Assembly: GCF_024810105.1 (NCBI RefSeq)
Contig: NZ_JANUDX010000001.1
Location: 558,001-622,000, forward strand
DNA: 64,000 nucleotides
Direction of reading: 5' to 3'
From: Stenotrophomonas sp. BIGb0135
Lineage (GTDB): Bacteria; Pseudomonadota; Gammaproteobacteria; Xanthomonadales; Xanthomonadaceae
Positions within the stretch are counted from its first letter, which is position 1. Each line of letters opens with the position of its first letter. A model generated the notes under the pieces. The model was given only the letters and a program-made list of their open reading frames with translations. It searched no databases and was not told the DNA's origin. Positions 26,813-37,417 of this stretch are shown one piece after another. Position numbers and translations under genes: made by a program.

Positions 26813-29343
26813 GGGTGGATCAACACGGTCACGGGGCTGTCCGCAGACAGCGCCCGCAGCGGAGTAAAGGCGTTCTGAATGTCTACAGGCAGTCCGGTGA
26901 GCACGTTGCGATAGCGCGCTACCGGGATCTCGACGCGTGCCGCGCCCCAGAACCGCGCCGGCAACGCGGCAGTAGCGCGCGGCGCCGGGCCTGCGGTGGT
27001 ATCGATGGCCACCACCAGCACCACGCGCTGCTGGCCGTGCTCACGGCAGAGCGCCAGCACGCGGTCCGGCGCGGTGGTGCGCAGCGGGCGGTAATCCCCG
27101 TGGGCGAACAGCGCCGGCCAGCGACGGCGCACCTGCAGCAGCGCGTGCAGCAGCCGCGCCTTGACCGCACCGTCATGCCAATCGATGAGCAGTTGCGGCC
27201 ACGGCCGGGCATCGTCCAGCAGTCGCCGCCGCGCGGCGTAGTCCACCGGCCGGCGGTTGTCCGGATCGACCAGGGACAGGTCCCAGCCTTCGGTGCCCTG
27301 ATAAAGATCCGCAACCCCCGGCACGGTCAGGCGCAGCGCGGTCTGCGCCAGGCTCAGCCGGGCACCCGCCGGCGCCACCCGCACCACGGCCGCGTGCAGT
27401 GCCTGCCGCAGCGCCTGCCCGGCCGATGACTCGCATACATTGCGGAGCACTTCCCCGGCAGCCGCTTCATAGGCTGCATCCGGATCGCGCCAACTGCTGC
27501 GCAGCCCGCCCTCGCGCAGCGCCTTGCGCTGCCAGCCGAGCAGGCGCGGCAGCAGGTCGTCCGACACCTGTCGACCGTGCGCCGGCCATGCCGCCACCAG
27601 CGTCTGCCACAGCATCTGGCGATCGCCGGGATGGAGCGACGACCCGCCCAGTGGCAGCGCCAGGCGGTCGAGGCGGCGCGTGATCGTGCGCCACCACATC
27701 GGCCAGTGAGACAGCACCGCCAGTCGCATGCGCGCGTCTTCGCCGCGCTTGTGGTCGTGGGTGGCGGTGGCCAGCAGCGCGCGCGGGTGGGCGCGGCCGC
27801 GCTCGGCTGCGCGTGCGTGGAAGTCCTTCGGCAGCAGGCCGCGCCGCGCGGGATGGGTCCCGACCTCGTTGCGCGACAGTTGCGCCGCATACCGGTAGAA
27901 GCTGCAATCCTCAACGGCCTTGGCATTGAGCGGTGCGCTGAGCAACTGGACCTGTTGGCGCAGACGCAGCAGCCCGGACGGGCCACCCGCCGACGGGGCC
28001 TGCAACATCCACCCCATGACGTGGGTGATGACGCCGGCCACCGCGGGATCGGCGCCGGCGCGCGCGGCGGTGGCGGCCTGCGCCCAGACCGCCTCGTCTG
28101 CGGGCCCGGCGGCGGCGGTGAGGTAGCTGCGGTACACCGGGAAGTACGCCAGCAGGCGCGCGATCGCGGTCGCCAGCAGCGCGCTGCCGAAATCGGCGGC
28201 CGCCCCGCCCTCTTCCTCGGCCACCCTCGCTGCCAGGGCGACCAGCGCGTCGAACTCCGCGCGCAGCCCGTTGTCGAGCACCTCGGCGCGCGCCTGCCGC
28301 TCGACCTGCTCCACGCTGCGCGGGTCCGCCGTCAGTTGGCGCCAGTGCTGGTCCAGCACCCGGCCGCCGCCGATGTCATGCAGCACCGCGCCGGCCTCGT
28401 CCATGAAGTCGTAGCCGGTGCTGCCATCGCAGGGCCAGTCGGCGGGAAGCCGCTCGTCTGGGCCGAGGATCTTCTCCACCCACAGCCCCAGCGTACCGGC
28501 CGGCAACTGTCGCCCGGCACCGGCCACGTCGAGTGCACCGCGCAGCCGCCGCAGGTAGGCGGCGGGGTCGCGCAGGCCATCCACGTGGTCGACGCGGACG
28601 CCATCGATGACGCCCTCCGCGGCCAACCGCAACGGCAGCGCATGCACGGCATCGAAAACCTCGGTGCGCTCCATCTGCAATGCCGCCAGCGCGGTAACGG
28701 TGAAGAATCGCCGGTAATTGACCCGGGCATCGCCACTGCGCCACCACGCCAGGCGATAGGCCTGCGCGGCGAGCAAGGCGGACATGGCCTGCGTGGACGG
28801 CTCGGGCCCCGCATCGGGCAGGGCCTGGGTGGCCAACGGGTAGCGGCTACCGGCAAGCGCCAGCCAGGCATCCCCGGCGGCATCCCGTTCCACCTGCAGC
28901 TGGCCCTCGGCCAATGCCGTCGCCAGCGGCCTGTCCAACACCGGCAGCCACAGCTTGCCGTGGCGACCCGGTGCCTGCCAGTCGATGTCGAACCACGCCG
29001 CATACCGGCTGTCCCGGCCGTGCAGCAGCACGTCGGCCCAGTACGGGTTGCTCAGGTGCGCCGCCACGTGGTTGGGCACGATGTCCACGATCAGGCCCAT
29101 CCCGTGGGCACGCGCCTGCGCGGCCAAACGGAGCAGCGCGGGTTCGCCGCCCAGCGCCGGGCTGACCACGGTTGGATCGATCACGTCGTAGCCGTGCGTG
29201 GACCCCTCCACGGCGCGGGTGATCGGCGACAGGTACAGGTGGCTGACGCCCAGCGCGGCGTAGTAGTCGACCTGCGCACGGGCGTCATCGAAGGTGAACC
29301 CGGCATGCAACTGCACCCGTGCGGTGGCGCGGAACGGGACCAT
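26809..29343 (-). CDS. treY: Malto-oligosyltrehalose synthase
   Basis: An 844-aa GH13 enzyme that turns the reducing-end alpha-1,4 bond of maltodextrins into the alpha,alpha-1,1 bond of trehalose. The barrel starts YYAALGVSHLYLSPI with DIVPNHVA close by; catalytic residues are Asp in DGVRVDHVDGL, Glu in GLWVEKILGP and Asp in ATHDHKRGEDAR. Later blocks VPGVADLYQGTE and LVDPDNRRPVDY are characteristic of TreY. It follows malQ after 3 bases and shares ATGA with DUF2934. It feeds TreZ in the TreYZ route. Confidence 0.95.
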   Translation of the reverse strand: MVPFRATARVQLHAGFTFDDARAQVDYYAALGVSHLYLSPITRAVEGSTHGYDVIDPTVVSPALGGEPALLRLAAQARAHGMGLIVDIVPNHVAAHLSNPYWADVLLHGRDSRYAAWFDIDWQAPGRHGKLWLPVLDRPLATALAEGQLQVERDAAGDAWLALAGSRYPLATQALPDAGPEPSTQAMSALLAAQAYRLAWWRSGDARVNYRRFFTVTALAALQMERTEVFDAVHALPLRLAAEGVIDGVRVDHVDGLRDPAAYLRRLRGALDVAGAGRQLPAGTLGLWVEKILGPDERLPADWPCDGSTGYDFMDEAGAVLHDIGGGRVLDQHWRQLTADPRSVEQVERQARAEVLDNGLRAEFDALVALAARVAEEEGGAAADFGSALLATAIARLLAYFPVYRSYLTAAAGPADEAVWAQAATAARAGADPAVAGVITHVMGWMLQAPSAGGPSGLLRLRQQVQLLSAPLNAKAVEDCSFYRYAAQLSRNEVGTHPARRGLLPKDFHARAAERGRAHPRALLATATHDHKRGEDARMRLAVLSHWPMWWRTITRRLDRLALPLGGSSLHPGDRQMLWQTLVAAWPAHGRQVSDDLLPRLLGWQRKALREGGLRSSWRDPDAAYEAAAGEVLRNVCESSAGQALRQALHAAVVRVAPAGARLSLAQTALRLTVPGVADLYQGTEGWDLSLVDPDNRRPVDYAARRRLLDDARPWPQLLIDWHDGAVKARLLHALLQVRRRWPALFAHGDYRPLRTTAPDRVLALCREHGQQRVVLVVAIDTTAGPAPRATAALPARFWGAARVEIPVARYRNVLTGLPVDIQNAFTPLRALSADSPVTVLIHP

Positions 29344-29346
29344 GGC

Positions 29347-31248
29347 TCAGTGCTCCCCGCCGCGGGCCGTTGCGAAGCGGCGCAGTGCCGCGTGCAACGT
29401 GCGCCTGGGCAACGGTAGCGGCAGGCGGTGCCGCCAGTTGGGATACACCGCCACCGTGCCGGGCAGATTGACCTGCTCGCGCAGGCCCAGTGCGTCTTCC
29501 ACGGGCAGCAACGCCAACGGTGCAGGACCGGCCGCCACGAACGCGAGGGCTGCATCGTGCAACGCCTCCGGGCACAGGGTATCGGCGCCCACTGCGCTGG
29601 CCAGCTGCGCTGCTTCCTGGCGGCGCCGCTCCATGGCCTGCGCGGTGGCCGCGGGGTCTTCCTGCCCGAGTTGCGCGCGCACCGCAATGTCCTCGCCGCG
29701 CTGCCAGCCGACCAGGGTGGGCAGATCGTGCGTGCCGGTCGTGGCCACCGCCATCGTCCGCCACAGGTTGGGCGGCAGGAACTCGCCATCGGCAGCACGC
29801 GCGAACGCCAGCACGTCCATGCCCAGTACGCCGCGCTCCGCGAGCCGCTGGCGGATGCCATCGGGCACCACGCCCAGGTCTTCGCCGATCACGATGCAGC
29901 GATGCCGCCACGACTCCAGTGCCAACAGGTTGAGCAGGTCCTCCAGCGGATAGCGCAGATAGGCACCCGCATCCGACCCCGCACCCTGCGGCACCACCCA
30001 TAGCCGTTGCAGGCCGAGGATGTGGTCGATGCGCACGCCGCCGCGATCACGCATCACCGCGCGCAGCAGCGCGATGAACGGCGCGAAGCCGGTGCGCCGC
30101 AGGCCATCGGGCGAGTAGCTGCTCACGCCCCACACCTGCCCGTGGGGCGCGAACGCGTCCGGCGGCGCGCCGATGACCAGCCCGCGCAAGGCGGTATCGC
30201 CTGCCGCCGCCGCTTCGGCGCCGTCCGGTACGAAGCCGACGGCCAGGTCGGCGATCAATCCCAACGCCATGCCACTGGCATGGGCGCGATGCTGTACCTG
30301 CGACCAGCTGCGGGTGGACAGCCACTGCGCAAAGGTCTGCAGCGCCGGATCCGGCTGGCCCAGCACCGCCGCGTTGAAGATGGCAAACCGCTCCAGGTCC
30401 GCCCCGCCGGCCTGTCGATGGCGGTGAAGATCGTCGCGGATGGCGTCCGGCGCCGCGTGCATGGCCGCGTGCCAGCGCGCCAGTCGCGCCCATTTGAAGG
30501 CGGCCGCGCCTGCCCAGTCGATCAGCCCATCCGCCGTTGACGCCGGCGCGTCCAACGCAGCGTCGTCTTCCCGCAGCCACGGTGGCGGCGCGGTGTAGAT
30601 CGGCTCCAGATAGCGCCGGTCACTCGGCGAGTAGGGGCTGAACAGCGGCTCGATCCGGCCGGCCGCATGCAGCGGGCTGAGTGCCAGTGCATCGCCGCCC
30701 GCCGCGCGGACGCGGCGACACCACGCGGCGGTCCCGGCACTGTCGCCAATGCCGGCGTCCGACGGCGAGCGCCCCGCGTACACCTGCAGGCTTGCGCCCC
30801 ACCGGCGCGGCGTGGCCGCGCCCGTGGCGTCGTCCACGCCGAAACAGCGCGCCGGCGCCACCGCCACGGCATGCGCCTGTGCACCGACGCGCAGCGTCCA
30901 GTAGCCGGGCCGCTGCGGGCAGCGCCAGCCACCCTCGACGTCCTGGTGGGCCGGCTCGGTGTCGCCTGCTTCATCGCACCATTGCCCGGGCCCCGCATCG
31001 GGCGACCCGACGACGATGCGCGCACCCGCCTGCGCCGTGCGCAGACGCGGCTGCGCGCGCTCGGCCGCGCAGCGCCGAAGGCTGTCCGCCCGTTGCGCGG
31101 TGGTCGCCGCGCGCCATTCCAGCGCATCCAGCACCGCGACCAGCGTGTCCGGCTCCACCCGGCGCGCGACACCATGGATGTCATGCCAGTCGACCATCAC
31201 GCCCACGGCCGCGGCCAGGCCCGCCAGTTCGTCCGCCGCGGTCGTCAT
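29347..31248 (-). CDS. malQ: 4-alpha-glucanotransferase (amylomaltase)
   Basis: A 633-aa GH77 enzyme that disproportionates malto-oligosaccharides, supplying TreY with chains of suitable length. Catalytic residues: Asp in VRIDHILGLQRL, Glu in VIGEDLGVVPDG, Asp in GTHDLPTLVGW. The N-terminal about 150 residues are a divergent extra domain usual for proteobacterial MalQ. Start ATG 31248 overlaps the treZ stop by 4 bases; a slightly longer in-frame reading to 31263 has no support. Confidence 0.95.
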   Translation of the reverse strand: MTTAADELAGLAAAVGVMVDWHDIHGVARRVEPDTLVAVLDALEWRAATTAQRADSLRRCAAERAQPRLRTAQAGARIVVGSPDAGPGQWCDEAGDTEPAHQDVEGGWRCPQRPGYWTLRVGAQAHAVAVAPARCFGVDDATGAATPRRWGASLQVYAGRSPSDAGIGDSAGTAAWCRRVRAAGGDALALSPLHAAGRIEPLFSPYSPSDRRYLEPIYTAPPPWLREDDAALDAPASTADGLIDWAGAAAFKWARLARWHAAMHAAPDAIRDDLHRHRQAGGADLERFAIFNAAVLGQPDPALQTFAQWLSTRSWSQVQHRAHASGMALGLIADLAVGFVPDGAEAAAAGDTALRGLVIGAPPDAFAPHGQVWGVSSYSPDGLRRTGFAPFIALLRAVMRDRGGVRIDHILGLQRLWVVPQGAGSDAGAYLRYPLEDLLNLLALESWRHRCIVIGEDLGVVPDGIRQRLAERGVLGMDVLAFARAADGEFLPPNLWRTMAVATTGTHDLPTLVGWQRGEDIAVRAQLGQEDPAATAQAMERRRQEAAQLASAVGADTLCPEALHDAALAFVAAGPAPLALLPVEDALGLREQVNLPGTVAVYPNWRHRLPLPLPRRTLHAALRRFATARGGEH

Positions 31249-32984
31249 AGCGCCACCCAGCACGCGACCAGCGATGCGGGCGCCAAACGGCCCTGGTCAT
31301 CGAGGTGGCCCAGTTGCAGTACGGTCTCTCCCGCTGGCAGGGTCGTGGCGACCGGCGTCTCACCCAGGTTGAAGGCCAGCCACCACTCGCCATCGGGCAA
31401 TGCCCAGCCAGCGGCGATCGCCCGCTCGGCCAACACGGTCCCACCGAGACTGCGTGCCTGCCCCGCGCCGCCCACGAGATAGCGCCGACGCAGGGCCAGG
31501 AAGGTCGTGAAGTCCTCCAGCCACGGGTTGCCCGCCAGTGCTGCCGGTGACGGCAGCGGGCAGCGCGACGCCAGGAAGGTGTCCACCGCATTGGGATCGG
31601 GAATCTTGTCGCGCGAGCCTGGATCGGCGAACGCCTTGAGCTGGCTGAACTCCTTGCGCCGCCCGTCGCGTACCGCCTGGTCCAACGGTGGCTCGAAGTC
31701 GGTGAAGAACAGGAAGGGCTCGCTGGCGCCCCATGGCTCCCCCATGAAAAACAGCGGCACCATGGGCGTGAGCGCGGTCAACGCATGCGCCACGCGCAGC
31801 CGCGCGGGCGCCACCGAGCCCTGCAGCCGGTCACCGAACGCGCGGTTGCCGATCTGGTCGTGGTTCTGCGCGAACACCACGAAATGGTCCGGCGACAAGC
31901 CCGCGCTGGGCTCGCCACGGCGATTGCCATGCCGGTTCACCTCGCCCTGCCAGGCAAACCCCTCCGCCAATACCCGGGCCAGGCGCGCGGCCGGCTCGCC
32001 GGCGAAGTCGGCGTAGTAGCTCTCGGTTTCTCCGGTCAACAGCACGTGCAGGGCGTTGTGGAAATCGTCATTCCACTGTGCGGTATAGCCCTCACCCAGC
32101 AGCGAGGCCGCGTTGTTCTCGTTTTCCACCACCAGGTCAACCGCGTGCGCGGGACCGTCGGCATGGATCGCCTCACGCAGTGTCACCAGGAAGGTCTGTG
32201 GATGGATCGCGTGCACCGCGTCCAGGCGCAAGCCGTCGAAGCGATACTCGCGCAGCCACATCAGCGCGTTGTCGATGAAGAAACGCTGCACCCACGGCTG
32301 CCGGAAGTCGATGGACGCGCCCCATGGCGTGCGCACGTCCTCGCGGAAGAACTGCGGTGCGTAGGCGGCCAGGTGGTTGCCCTCCGGCCCGAAATGATTG
32401 AACACCACGTCCAGCAGCACCATCATGCGCAGCGCATGGGCGGCATCCACCAGTTCCTTCAGCTCGTCCGGGGTGCCATACACCGACGCCGGTGCATAGG
32501 GCAGCACACCGTCGTAGCCCCAGTTGCGGGTACCTGCGAACGTCGCCAACGGCATCAACTGCAGGGCGGTGATGCCCATCGCGGCCAATGCCGGCAACTG
32601 CGCCTGCAGCGCCGCATACCCACCCACGGCGCCCACGTGCACCTCATACAGGACCGCCTCGGCCCAGGGGCGCCCCGCGCCACCGGTCGTCTGCCAGGCA
32701 TAGGCGTCTTCATCGGGGACCGCGCTGGCGCCCTTCAGTCCCTCCGGCTGCCAACGCGACGCCGGGTCCGGCACGCTCAGCGTGCCATCGATGCGGAAGC
32801 GATAACGTGTGCCCGGTGCGCATGCGCAGGACACCGCATGGCAGCCATCATCCTCGGGGGCCATCGCCACTATCTCGCCGTCCAGCAACAGTTCCACGCG
32901 GTCCGCCGCCGGTGCCCATAACCGGAAGCAGTACCCGCCGTCCTCCTGCCGCCATGCGCCAAGTTGCCGCCGCGCAGGCGTCAC
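31245..32984 (-). CDS. treZ: Malto-oligosyltrehalose trehalohydrolase
   Basis: A 579-aa GH13 enzyme that releases trehalose from maltooligosyl-trehalose. N-terminal CBM48-like domain ([20 protein letters not shown]), then the barrel with VLYEVHVG, Asp nucleophile in [12 protein letters not shown], Glu acid/base in LVVENENNA and Asp in [11 protein letters not shown]. The block [20 protein letters not shown] is a TreZ signature. It overlaps glgB upstream and malQ downstream by 4 bases each. Confidence 0.95.
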   Translation of the reverse strand: MTPARRQLGAWRQEDGGYCFRLWAPAADRVELLLDGEIVAMAPEDDGCHAVSCACAPGTRYRFRIDGTLSVPDPASRWQPEGLKGASAVPDEDAYAWQTTGGAGRPWAEAVLYEVHVGAVGGYAALQAQLPALAAMGITALQLMPLATFAGTRNWGYDGVLPYAPASVYGTPDELKELVDAAHALRMMVLLDVVFNHFGPEGNHLAAYAPQFFREDVRTPWGASIDFRQPWVQRFFIDNALMWLREYRFDGLRLDAVHAIHPQTFLVTLREAIHADGPAHAVDLVVENENNAASLLGEGYTAQWNDDFHNALHVLLTGETESYYADFAGEPAARLARVLAEGFAWQGEVNRHGNRRGEPSAGLSPDHFVVFAQNHDQIGNRAFGDRLQGSVAPARLRVAHALTALTPMVPLFFMGEPWGASEPFLFFTDFEPPLDQAVRDGRRKEFSQLKAFADPGSRDKIPDPNAVDTFLASRCPLPSPAALAGNPWLEDFTTFLALRRRYLVGGAGQARSLGGTVLAERAIAAGWALPDGEWWLAFNLGETPVATTLPAGETVLQLGHLDDQGRLAPASLVACWVAL

Positions 32985-35221
32985 TCAACCACCTGGAGGT
33001 AGAGGGTGGACAGTGGTGGCAACGTGAGCTCGATCGACTGCGCGTGGCCATGCATGGCGATCGACTGGGCGTCGACCTGCCCGTGGTTGCCCGCATCGCT
33101 GCCACCGTAGAAGCGGCTGTCACTGTTGAACACCTCGCGCCAGCGGCCGGCGCGCGGCACCCCCACGCGATAGCCATGCCGCGCGACCGGGGTGAAGTTG
33201 CTCACCGCCAGCAACGCCCCGCCACTGCCGTGCACGTCATGGCGGATGAAGGCAAGCACGCTGTTGACGTGGTCATCGCCGACGCTCCACTCGAAGCCGT
33301 CCTCGCTGCGATTGCCGTGCCGCAGCGCGGGGATGTCGCGCAGCAGCCGGTTCAGGTCGGCGACCACGCGTGCTACGCCGGTATGCTCCGGTTGCGCGGC
33401 CAGTGCCCAGTCCAGTTCGCCGTCGTGGTTCCACTCGGTGGCCTGGGCGAACTCGCCGCCCATGAACAGCAGTTTGCTGCCCGGGTGCGCCCACATGAAG
33501 CCGTAGTAGGCGCGCAGGTTGGCCAGCTGCTGCCAGCGGTCCCCCGGCATCTTGCCAAGCAACGAGCCCTTGCCGTGCACCACTTCATCATGCGAGAGCG
33601 GCAGCACGAACTGCTCGGAGAACGCATACATCGCGCTGAAGGTCATCTCGCTGTGGTGGTGCGAGCGGTGGATCGGGTCGCGCTGCAGGTAGCTCAACGT
33701 ATCGTGCATCCAGCCCATGTTCCATTTGTGGGAGAAGCCCAGCCCGCCCTCGGCGGTCGGCGCGGTCACGCCGGGCCACGCCGTGGACTCCTCGGCGATC
33801 ACCACCACGCCGGGATGGGTGGTCGTAATGGCGCTGTTGAGTGCCCGCAGGAAATCGATGGCCTCCAGGTTTTCGCGGCCGCCATGCGCGTTCGGAATCC
33901 ACTGCCCGTCCTCGCGGCTGTAGTCGCGGTAGAGCATCGACGCCACTGCGTCCACGCGCAGGCCATCGATATGGAAACGATCGATCCACTCCAGCGCGCT
34001 GCCGATCAGGAACCCGGACACCTCGCTGCGCCCGTAGTTGTAGATCAGCGTGTCCCAGTCCGGGTGCAGGCCCTGGCGCGGGTCTTCGTGTTCGTACAGG
34101 CCAGTGCCGTCGAAGCGCTGCATGCCGTGCGCATCGGAGGGGAAATGCGCGCCCACCCAATCCACGATCACGCCCAGGCCCTGCTGGTGGCAGCGGTCCA
34201 CGAAGCGTGCGAACCCTTCCGGATCGCCATGCCGCGCGGTAGGCGCATACAGCCCCAGCGGCTGGTAGCCCCACGAGCCACCGAACGGATGCTCGCTGAC
34301 CGGCAGCAGTTCCACGTGGCTGAAGCCCAGCTGCAGCACGTAGGGAATGAGCGCATCGGCCAACTGGTCCCAGTCCAGCACCGCGCCATCGGCACCGCGA
34401 CGCCAGGAGCCGGCATGCAGTTCATAGATGGAGATCGCACCGGCGGCATTGGCGGCGCGCGCCTGCATCCACGCCTGGTCCTGCCATGCATGGCCTGCAT
34501 CGGACCCCACCACCGACGCGGTGCCCGGCAGCGGCTCGCACTGGCGCGCCATCGGGTCGGCCTTGTCCGTCAGGTGCGCGCCGTCTGCGGCGATGATCTC
34601 GAACTTGTAGCGGGCCCCGGCCGCCACGCGCGGCACGAAGATTTCCCAGACGCCGGCCTCGGCCCGCAATCGCATCGGATGGCGCCGGCCATCCCAGCCG
34701 TTGAATTCACCGACCACCGCGACCCGGCGCGCATTCGGCGCCCAGACCGAGAAGCGCACGCCCTGCACGCCCTGGTCGACCGCAAGCTGCGCGCCCAGGC
34801 CGGTACGGATGCTGTGCGGATCCCCGGCGGGGATGCCGGCAAGCAGGGCCGCGTCCAACTGGGTCCCGAAGCCGAACACGTCCTCGATCTCCTGCTGATG
34901 CGTGCCCCAGTCCACCCGCAGCAGCGCGACCGCCGCGCCCTCGGACGGGGACACGAACACGCCGTCGCCCAGCGCCGCCATCGGCTGCCAGCGCCCGCTC
35001 GCGTCGCGCCGCTGCACGGCCAACGCGCCGGGAAACAATACGTGCAGCCGCCAGCGACCGTGGCCGTCCTGGTGTGGCCCCAGCAGCGCGAACGCGTCGC
35101 CGGGGGCGCCAGCAGCCAGCGCAGCCAACGCCGCGGACATCGGCTCATCGGCGGTCGGCGCAGCTGAAGCGCCGTCCTGCCCCTGCGGTGCGGGCACCAG
35201 CAATTCGCACCCCATCGTCAT
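32981..35221 (-). CDS. glgB: 1,4-alpha-glucan branching enzyme
   Basis: A 746-aa GH13 enzyme that puts alpha-1,6 branches into glycogen. It has the N-terminal domain ([13 protein letters not shown]), the CBM48 module ([20 protein letters not shown]) and the barrel with YELHAGSW, Asp in [18 protein letters not shown], Glu in [14 protein letters not shown], and Asp in [15 protein letters not shown], plus the [12 protein letters not shown] block. The ATG at 35221 overlaps the glgA stop (ATGA), which settles the start against a reading that could extend to 35503. Confidence 0.95.
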   Translation of the reverse strand: MTMGCELLVPAPQGQDGASAAPTADEPMSAALAALAAGAPGDAFALLGPHQDGHGRWRLHVLFPGALAVQRRDASGRWQPMAALGDGVFVSPSEGAAVALLRVDWGTHQQEIEDVFGFGTQLDAALLAGIPAGDPHSIRTGLGAQLAVDQGVQGVRFSVWAPNARRVAVVGEFNGWDGRRHPMRLRAEAGVWEIFVPRVAAGARYKFEIIAADGAHLTDKADPMARQCEPLPGTASVVGSDAGHAWQDQAWMQARAANAAGAISIYELHAGSWRRGADGAVLDWDQLADALIPYVLQLGFSHVELLPVSEHPFGGSWGYQPLGLYAPTARHGDPEGFARFVDRCHQQGLGVIVDWVGAHFPSDAHGMQRFDGTGLYEHEDPRQGLHPDWDTLIYNYGRSEVSGFLIGSALEWIDRFHIDGLRVDAVASMLYRDYSREDGQWIPNAHGGRENLEAIDFLRALNSAITTTHPGVVVIAEESTAWPGVTAPTAEGGLGFSHKWNMGWMHDTLSYLQRDPIHRSHHHSEMTFSAMYAFSEQFVLPLSHDEVVHGKGSLLGKMPGDRWQQLANLRAYYGFMWAHPGSKLLFMGGEFAQATEWNHDGELDWALAAQPEHTGVARVVADLNRLLRDIPALRHGNRSEDGFEWSVGDDHVNSVLAFIRHDVHGSGGALLAVSNFTPVARHGYRVGVPRAGRWREVFNSDSRFYGGSDAGNHGQVDAQSIAMHGHAQSIELTLPPLSTLYLQVVE

Positions 35222-36780
35222 GCGCGCGCCTCGGCGGTGCGCTGGTACAGGTCGATGTAGTGCGTGCCTGCCACCTCCCAACCGCTGGGGCGGAGCATGG
35301 CCGCGCGACGCATGGCGGCCATCAGGCGCGGCTGGCGGAAGGTGCGGAAGGCGCGCTGCACGCAGCGGCGCAGCATGTCCGCGTCCGGGCCGTTGAACAG
35401 GAAGCCGGTGACGCCGTCGTCCACCGTATCGATCAGCCCACCGGTCGCATGCGCGATGGGCAGGCAGCCAAAGCGCTGCGCATACATCTGGCTGAGCCCG
35501 CACGGCTCGAACCGCGACGGCATCAGCAGGAAATCGGCACCGGCGAACATCCGCCGCGCCAGGGTTTCATCGAATCCGATATACGCCGACACGCTGCCCG
35601 GGAAGCGTCGTGCCAGCGCGCGCACCTGCTCCTCGATCGCCGGCTCGCCGCCGCCGATGATCACCAGCTGCCCACCGGCGGCCACGATCTGCGGCGCGAC
35701 GTCGCAGGTGAGATCCAGGCCTTTCTGGTGCACCAGCCGCGAGACCACCGCAAACAACGGCCCACGGCTCTCCGGCAACCCGAAGGCGCGGCGCACGTGG
35801 CGCGCGTTGTGGTCACGCCCGTCGAAACTGCGCACGTCGAAGTGCGCCGGCAAGTGCCGGTCCGTGCTCGGGTCCCAGCTGGCGTCGATGCCATTGACGA
35901 TCCCGCTGAGGTGGCCCAGCGCGGCGCGGCCCGACAGCAGCCCGTCCAGTCCGCAGCCTTCGGCCGGCGCGGTGATCTGCGCGGCGTAGCTGACGCTCAC
36001 CGTGTTCACCTGGTCGGCATGCACGATGCCACCGCGCAGGAACGACAGCTGCCCATGGAACGCCAGCGCCTCGCATTGCGCCTCGTCGATGCCCAGGTCC
36101 GCCGCCAGCGCGCTGGGGAACAGGCCTTGGTAGGCCAGGTTGTGGATGGTCAGCAGGCACGACGCCGCACTGCCCAGCCAGCGCACGTAGGCAGCGGCCA
36201 AGGCACATGGCCAGTCGTTGAGATGCAGCAGGTCCGGCTGCCACTCCATGCCCACTTCACCCGCGGCGATCAGTGCCGCGGCGCGCGACAGCGTGGCGAA
36301 CCGCACAGCGTTGTCCGCCCACGGCTCTCCGGCATTGTCCACATAGGGGCTGCCGTCGCGTTCGTACAGCTCCGGGCAGATCAGCACATACACCGGCAGG
36401 CCATCCTCGAGCACGGTGTGGCCGATCACGCACGCCGGCAGTGCGGCGTGCGCCTCGGTCTGCCCCACCACCTGGATCGGGCCGGTGCGCGCGAGTACTT
36501 CGCTGTAGCCCGGGATCAGCACCCGCATGTCGGCGCGGTCGCGCAGCGCACGTGGCAATGCTGCCGCCACGTCGCCCAGACCGCCCGCCTTCACGTAGTC
36601 GGCCATCTCCGAGGCCACGAACAGCACGCGGCGTGCAGCGTCCGGCGCAGCATTGGAACGACCCACCAGCCCGCGTTGCAGCAGCAACGGCGGGGCCCGG
36701 CGTACGCGGATGCCATCAGGATGTGGGAGAGCATCTGCACGGTTGGCAGAAGACGCGAGGGGAAGCGGGTGCGTGGGCAT
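35218..36780 (-). CDS. glgA: Glycogen synthase
   Basis: A 520-aa GT5 glycogen synthase that extends alpha-1,4-glucan from ADP-glucose. It has the ADP-glucose-binding [13 protein letters not shown] near residue 65 (preceded by [14 protein letters not shown]) and the C-terminal [18 protein letters not shown] block with the catalytic Glu. The family usually begins close to this first strand; here about 50 extra residues precede it ([20 protein letters not shown]). First gene of the operon. No glgC (which makes ADP-glucose) or glgP is in the window, so the substrate must come from elsewhere. The ribosome site is weak. Confidence 0.93.
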   Translation of the reverse strand: MPTHPLPLASSANRADALPHPDGIRVRRAPPLLLQRGLVGRSNAAPDAARRVLFVASEMADYVKAGGLGDVAAALPRALRDRADMRVLIPGYSEVLARTGPIQVVGQTEAHAALPACVIGHTVLEDGLPVYVLICPELYERDGSPYVDNAGEPWADNAVRFATLSRAAALIAAGEVGMEWQPDLLHLNDWPCALAAAYVRWLGSAASCLLTIHNLAYQGLFPSALAADLGIDEAQCEALAFHGQLSFLRGGIVHADQVNTVSVSYAAQITAPAEGCGLDGLLSGRAALGHLSGIVNGIDASWDPSTDRHLPAHFDVRSFDGRDHNARHVRRAFGLPESRGPLFAVVSRLVHQKGLDLTCDVAPQIVAAGGQLVIIGGGEPAIEEQVRALARRFPGSVSAYIGFDETLARRMFAGADFLLMPSRFEPCGLSQMYAQRFGCLPIAHATGGLIDTVDDGVTGFLFNGPDADMLRRCVQRAFRTFRQPRLMAAMRRAAMLRPSGWEVAGTHYIDLYQRTAEARA

Positions 36781-37417
36781 GGGGGACTCGATGGCAGAGA
36801 AACACGACGCAGCAACCTCCACCTCGAACCGGACTGTCCGGCGCAAGCAATATTCAGGAGAAAACCGCGAAGACGGGGGGAAACCCCAGCCACTACTTGG
36901 GGCGTGGTTCGAATCTACTCTCCCGCCCAATCAATGCGCCGTGAACCTGGCACGACAGTTGCGTGAACCGACATGCGCAAACGGCATGTGCTTATCCATT
37001 CGCCCTAGGTGCAGCTCACTGATGACGCACAATGAATCATTAAGACTTTCTTTTCGAGCGCCCTCAATCCGCATCAAACGGACCGTGATTGCGGTGGATT
37101 CGCGCCGATAGCGATGCACCGACGCCGGCATGGGGCAGTGCCATCGACCCGACCAACGCGCCCGCCCCCCCTTTCTGCGGTCACGCAGATACCGCGATCG
37201 CGGTGCGTCTACTCGGCGCACGCCTCCGCGCGTCCGGTTTCACGGACGGCCACCCTATGTTCGTCGCCTTCGCCATCCAGCCGCCGGGCCGCGCAGGGCC
37301 AACCGGATTGACTGCCGCTGTCGCGCTCCGCCTAGAATGTGACGGCAGCGTGGGGAATACGCCGCCGTCATCCTGCGCCGGTCGCGCCGCGGGTCACTTC
37401 AACAACATGGATGTCCC
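36781..37417. promoter_or_regulatory. Divergent leader between glgA and the 1309-aa gene
   Basis: A 637-base region with no supported gene. On the glgA side there is a possible structured leader RNA: CCGGAC-T-GTCCGG (36829-36841); a CCCC/GGGG hairpin (GGGGGGAAACCCC, around 36875-36887) that competes with CCCCA (36884-36888)/TGGGG (36898-36902). GGTTCGAATC at 36906-36915 looks like a tRNA T-arm without the rest of a tRNA. Further out are AATGA-A-TCATT (37031-37041) in an AT-richer patch that may hold the glgA promoter, and two related 14-bp palindromes, ACCGTGATTGCGGT (37082-37095) and ACCGCGATCGCGGT (37191-37204). Confidence 0.55.
37308..37338 (+). promoter_or_regulatory. Candidate sigma-70-type promoter for the 1309-aa gene
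   Basis: TTGACT at 37308-37313 and TAGAAT at 37333-37338 are separated by 19 bases, slightly longer than ideal. The start codon at 37418 lies about 75 bases downstream, leaving a normal leader. The second palindrome (37191-37204) is roughly 100 bases upstream of the -35, where an activator could bind. Confidence 0.45.

Noticed and set aside
36781-36930. 50-residue N-terminal extension of GlgA
   Set aside because: The frame is open but the translation crosses several inverted repeats and lacks any GlgA similarity; more likely leader RNA.
36880-36930. Complete tRNA gene
   Set aside because: Only a T-arm-like piece is present; no acceptor 5' strand, D-arm or anticodon arm fits upstream.
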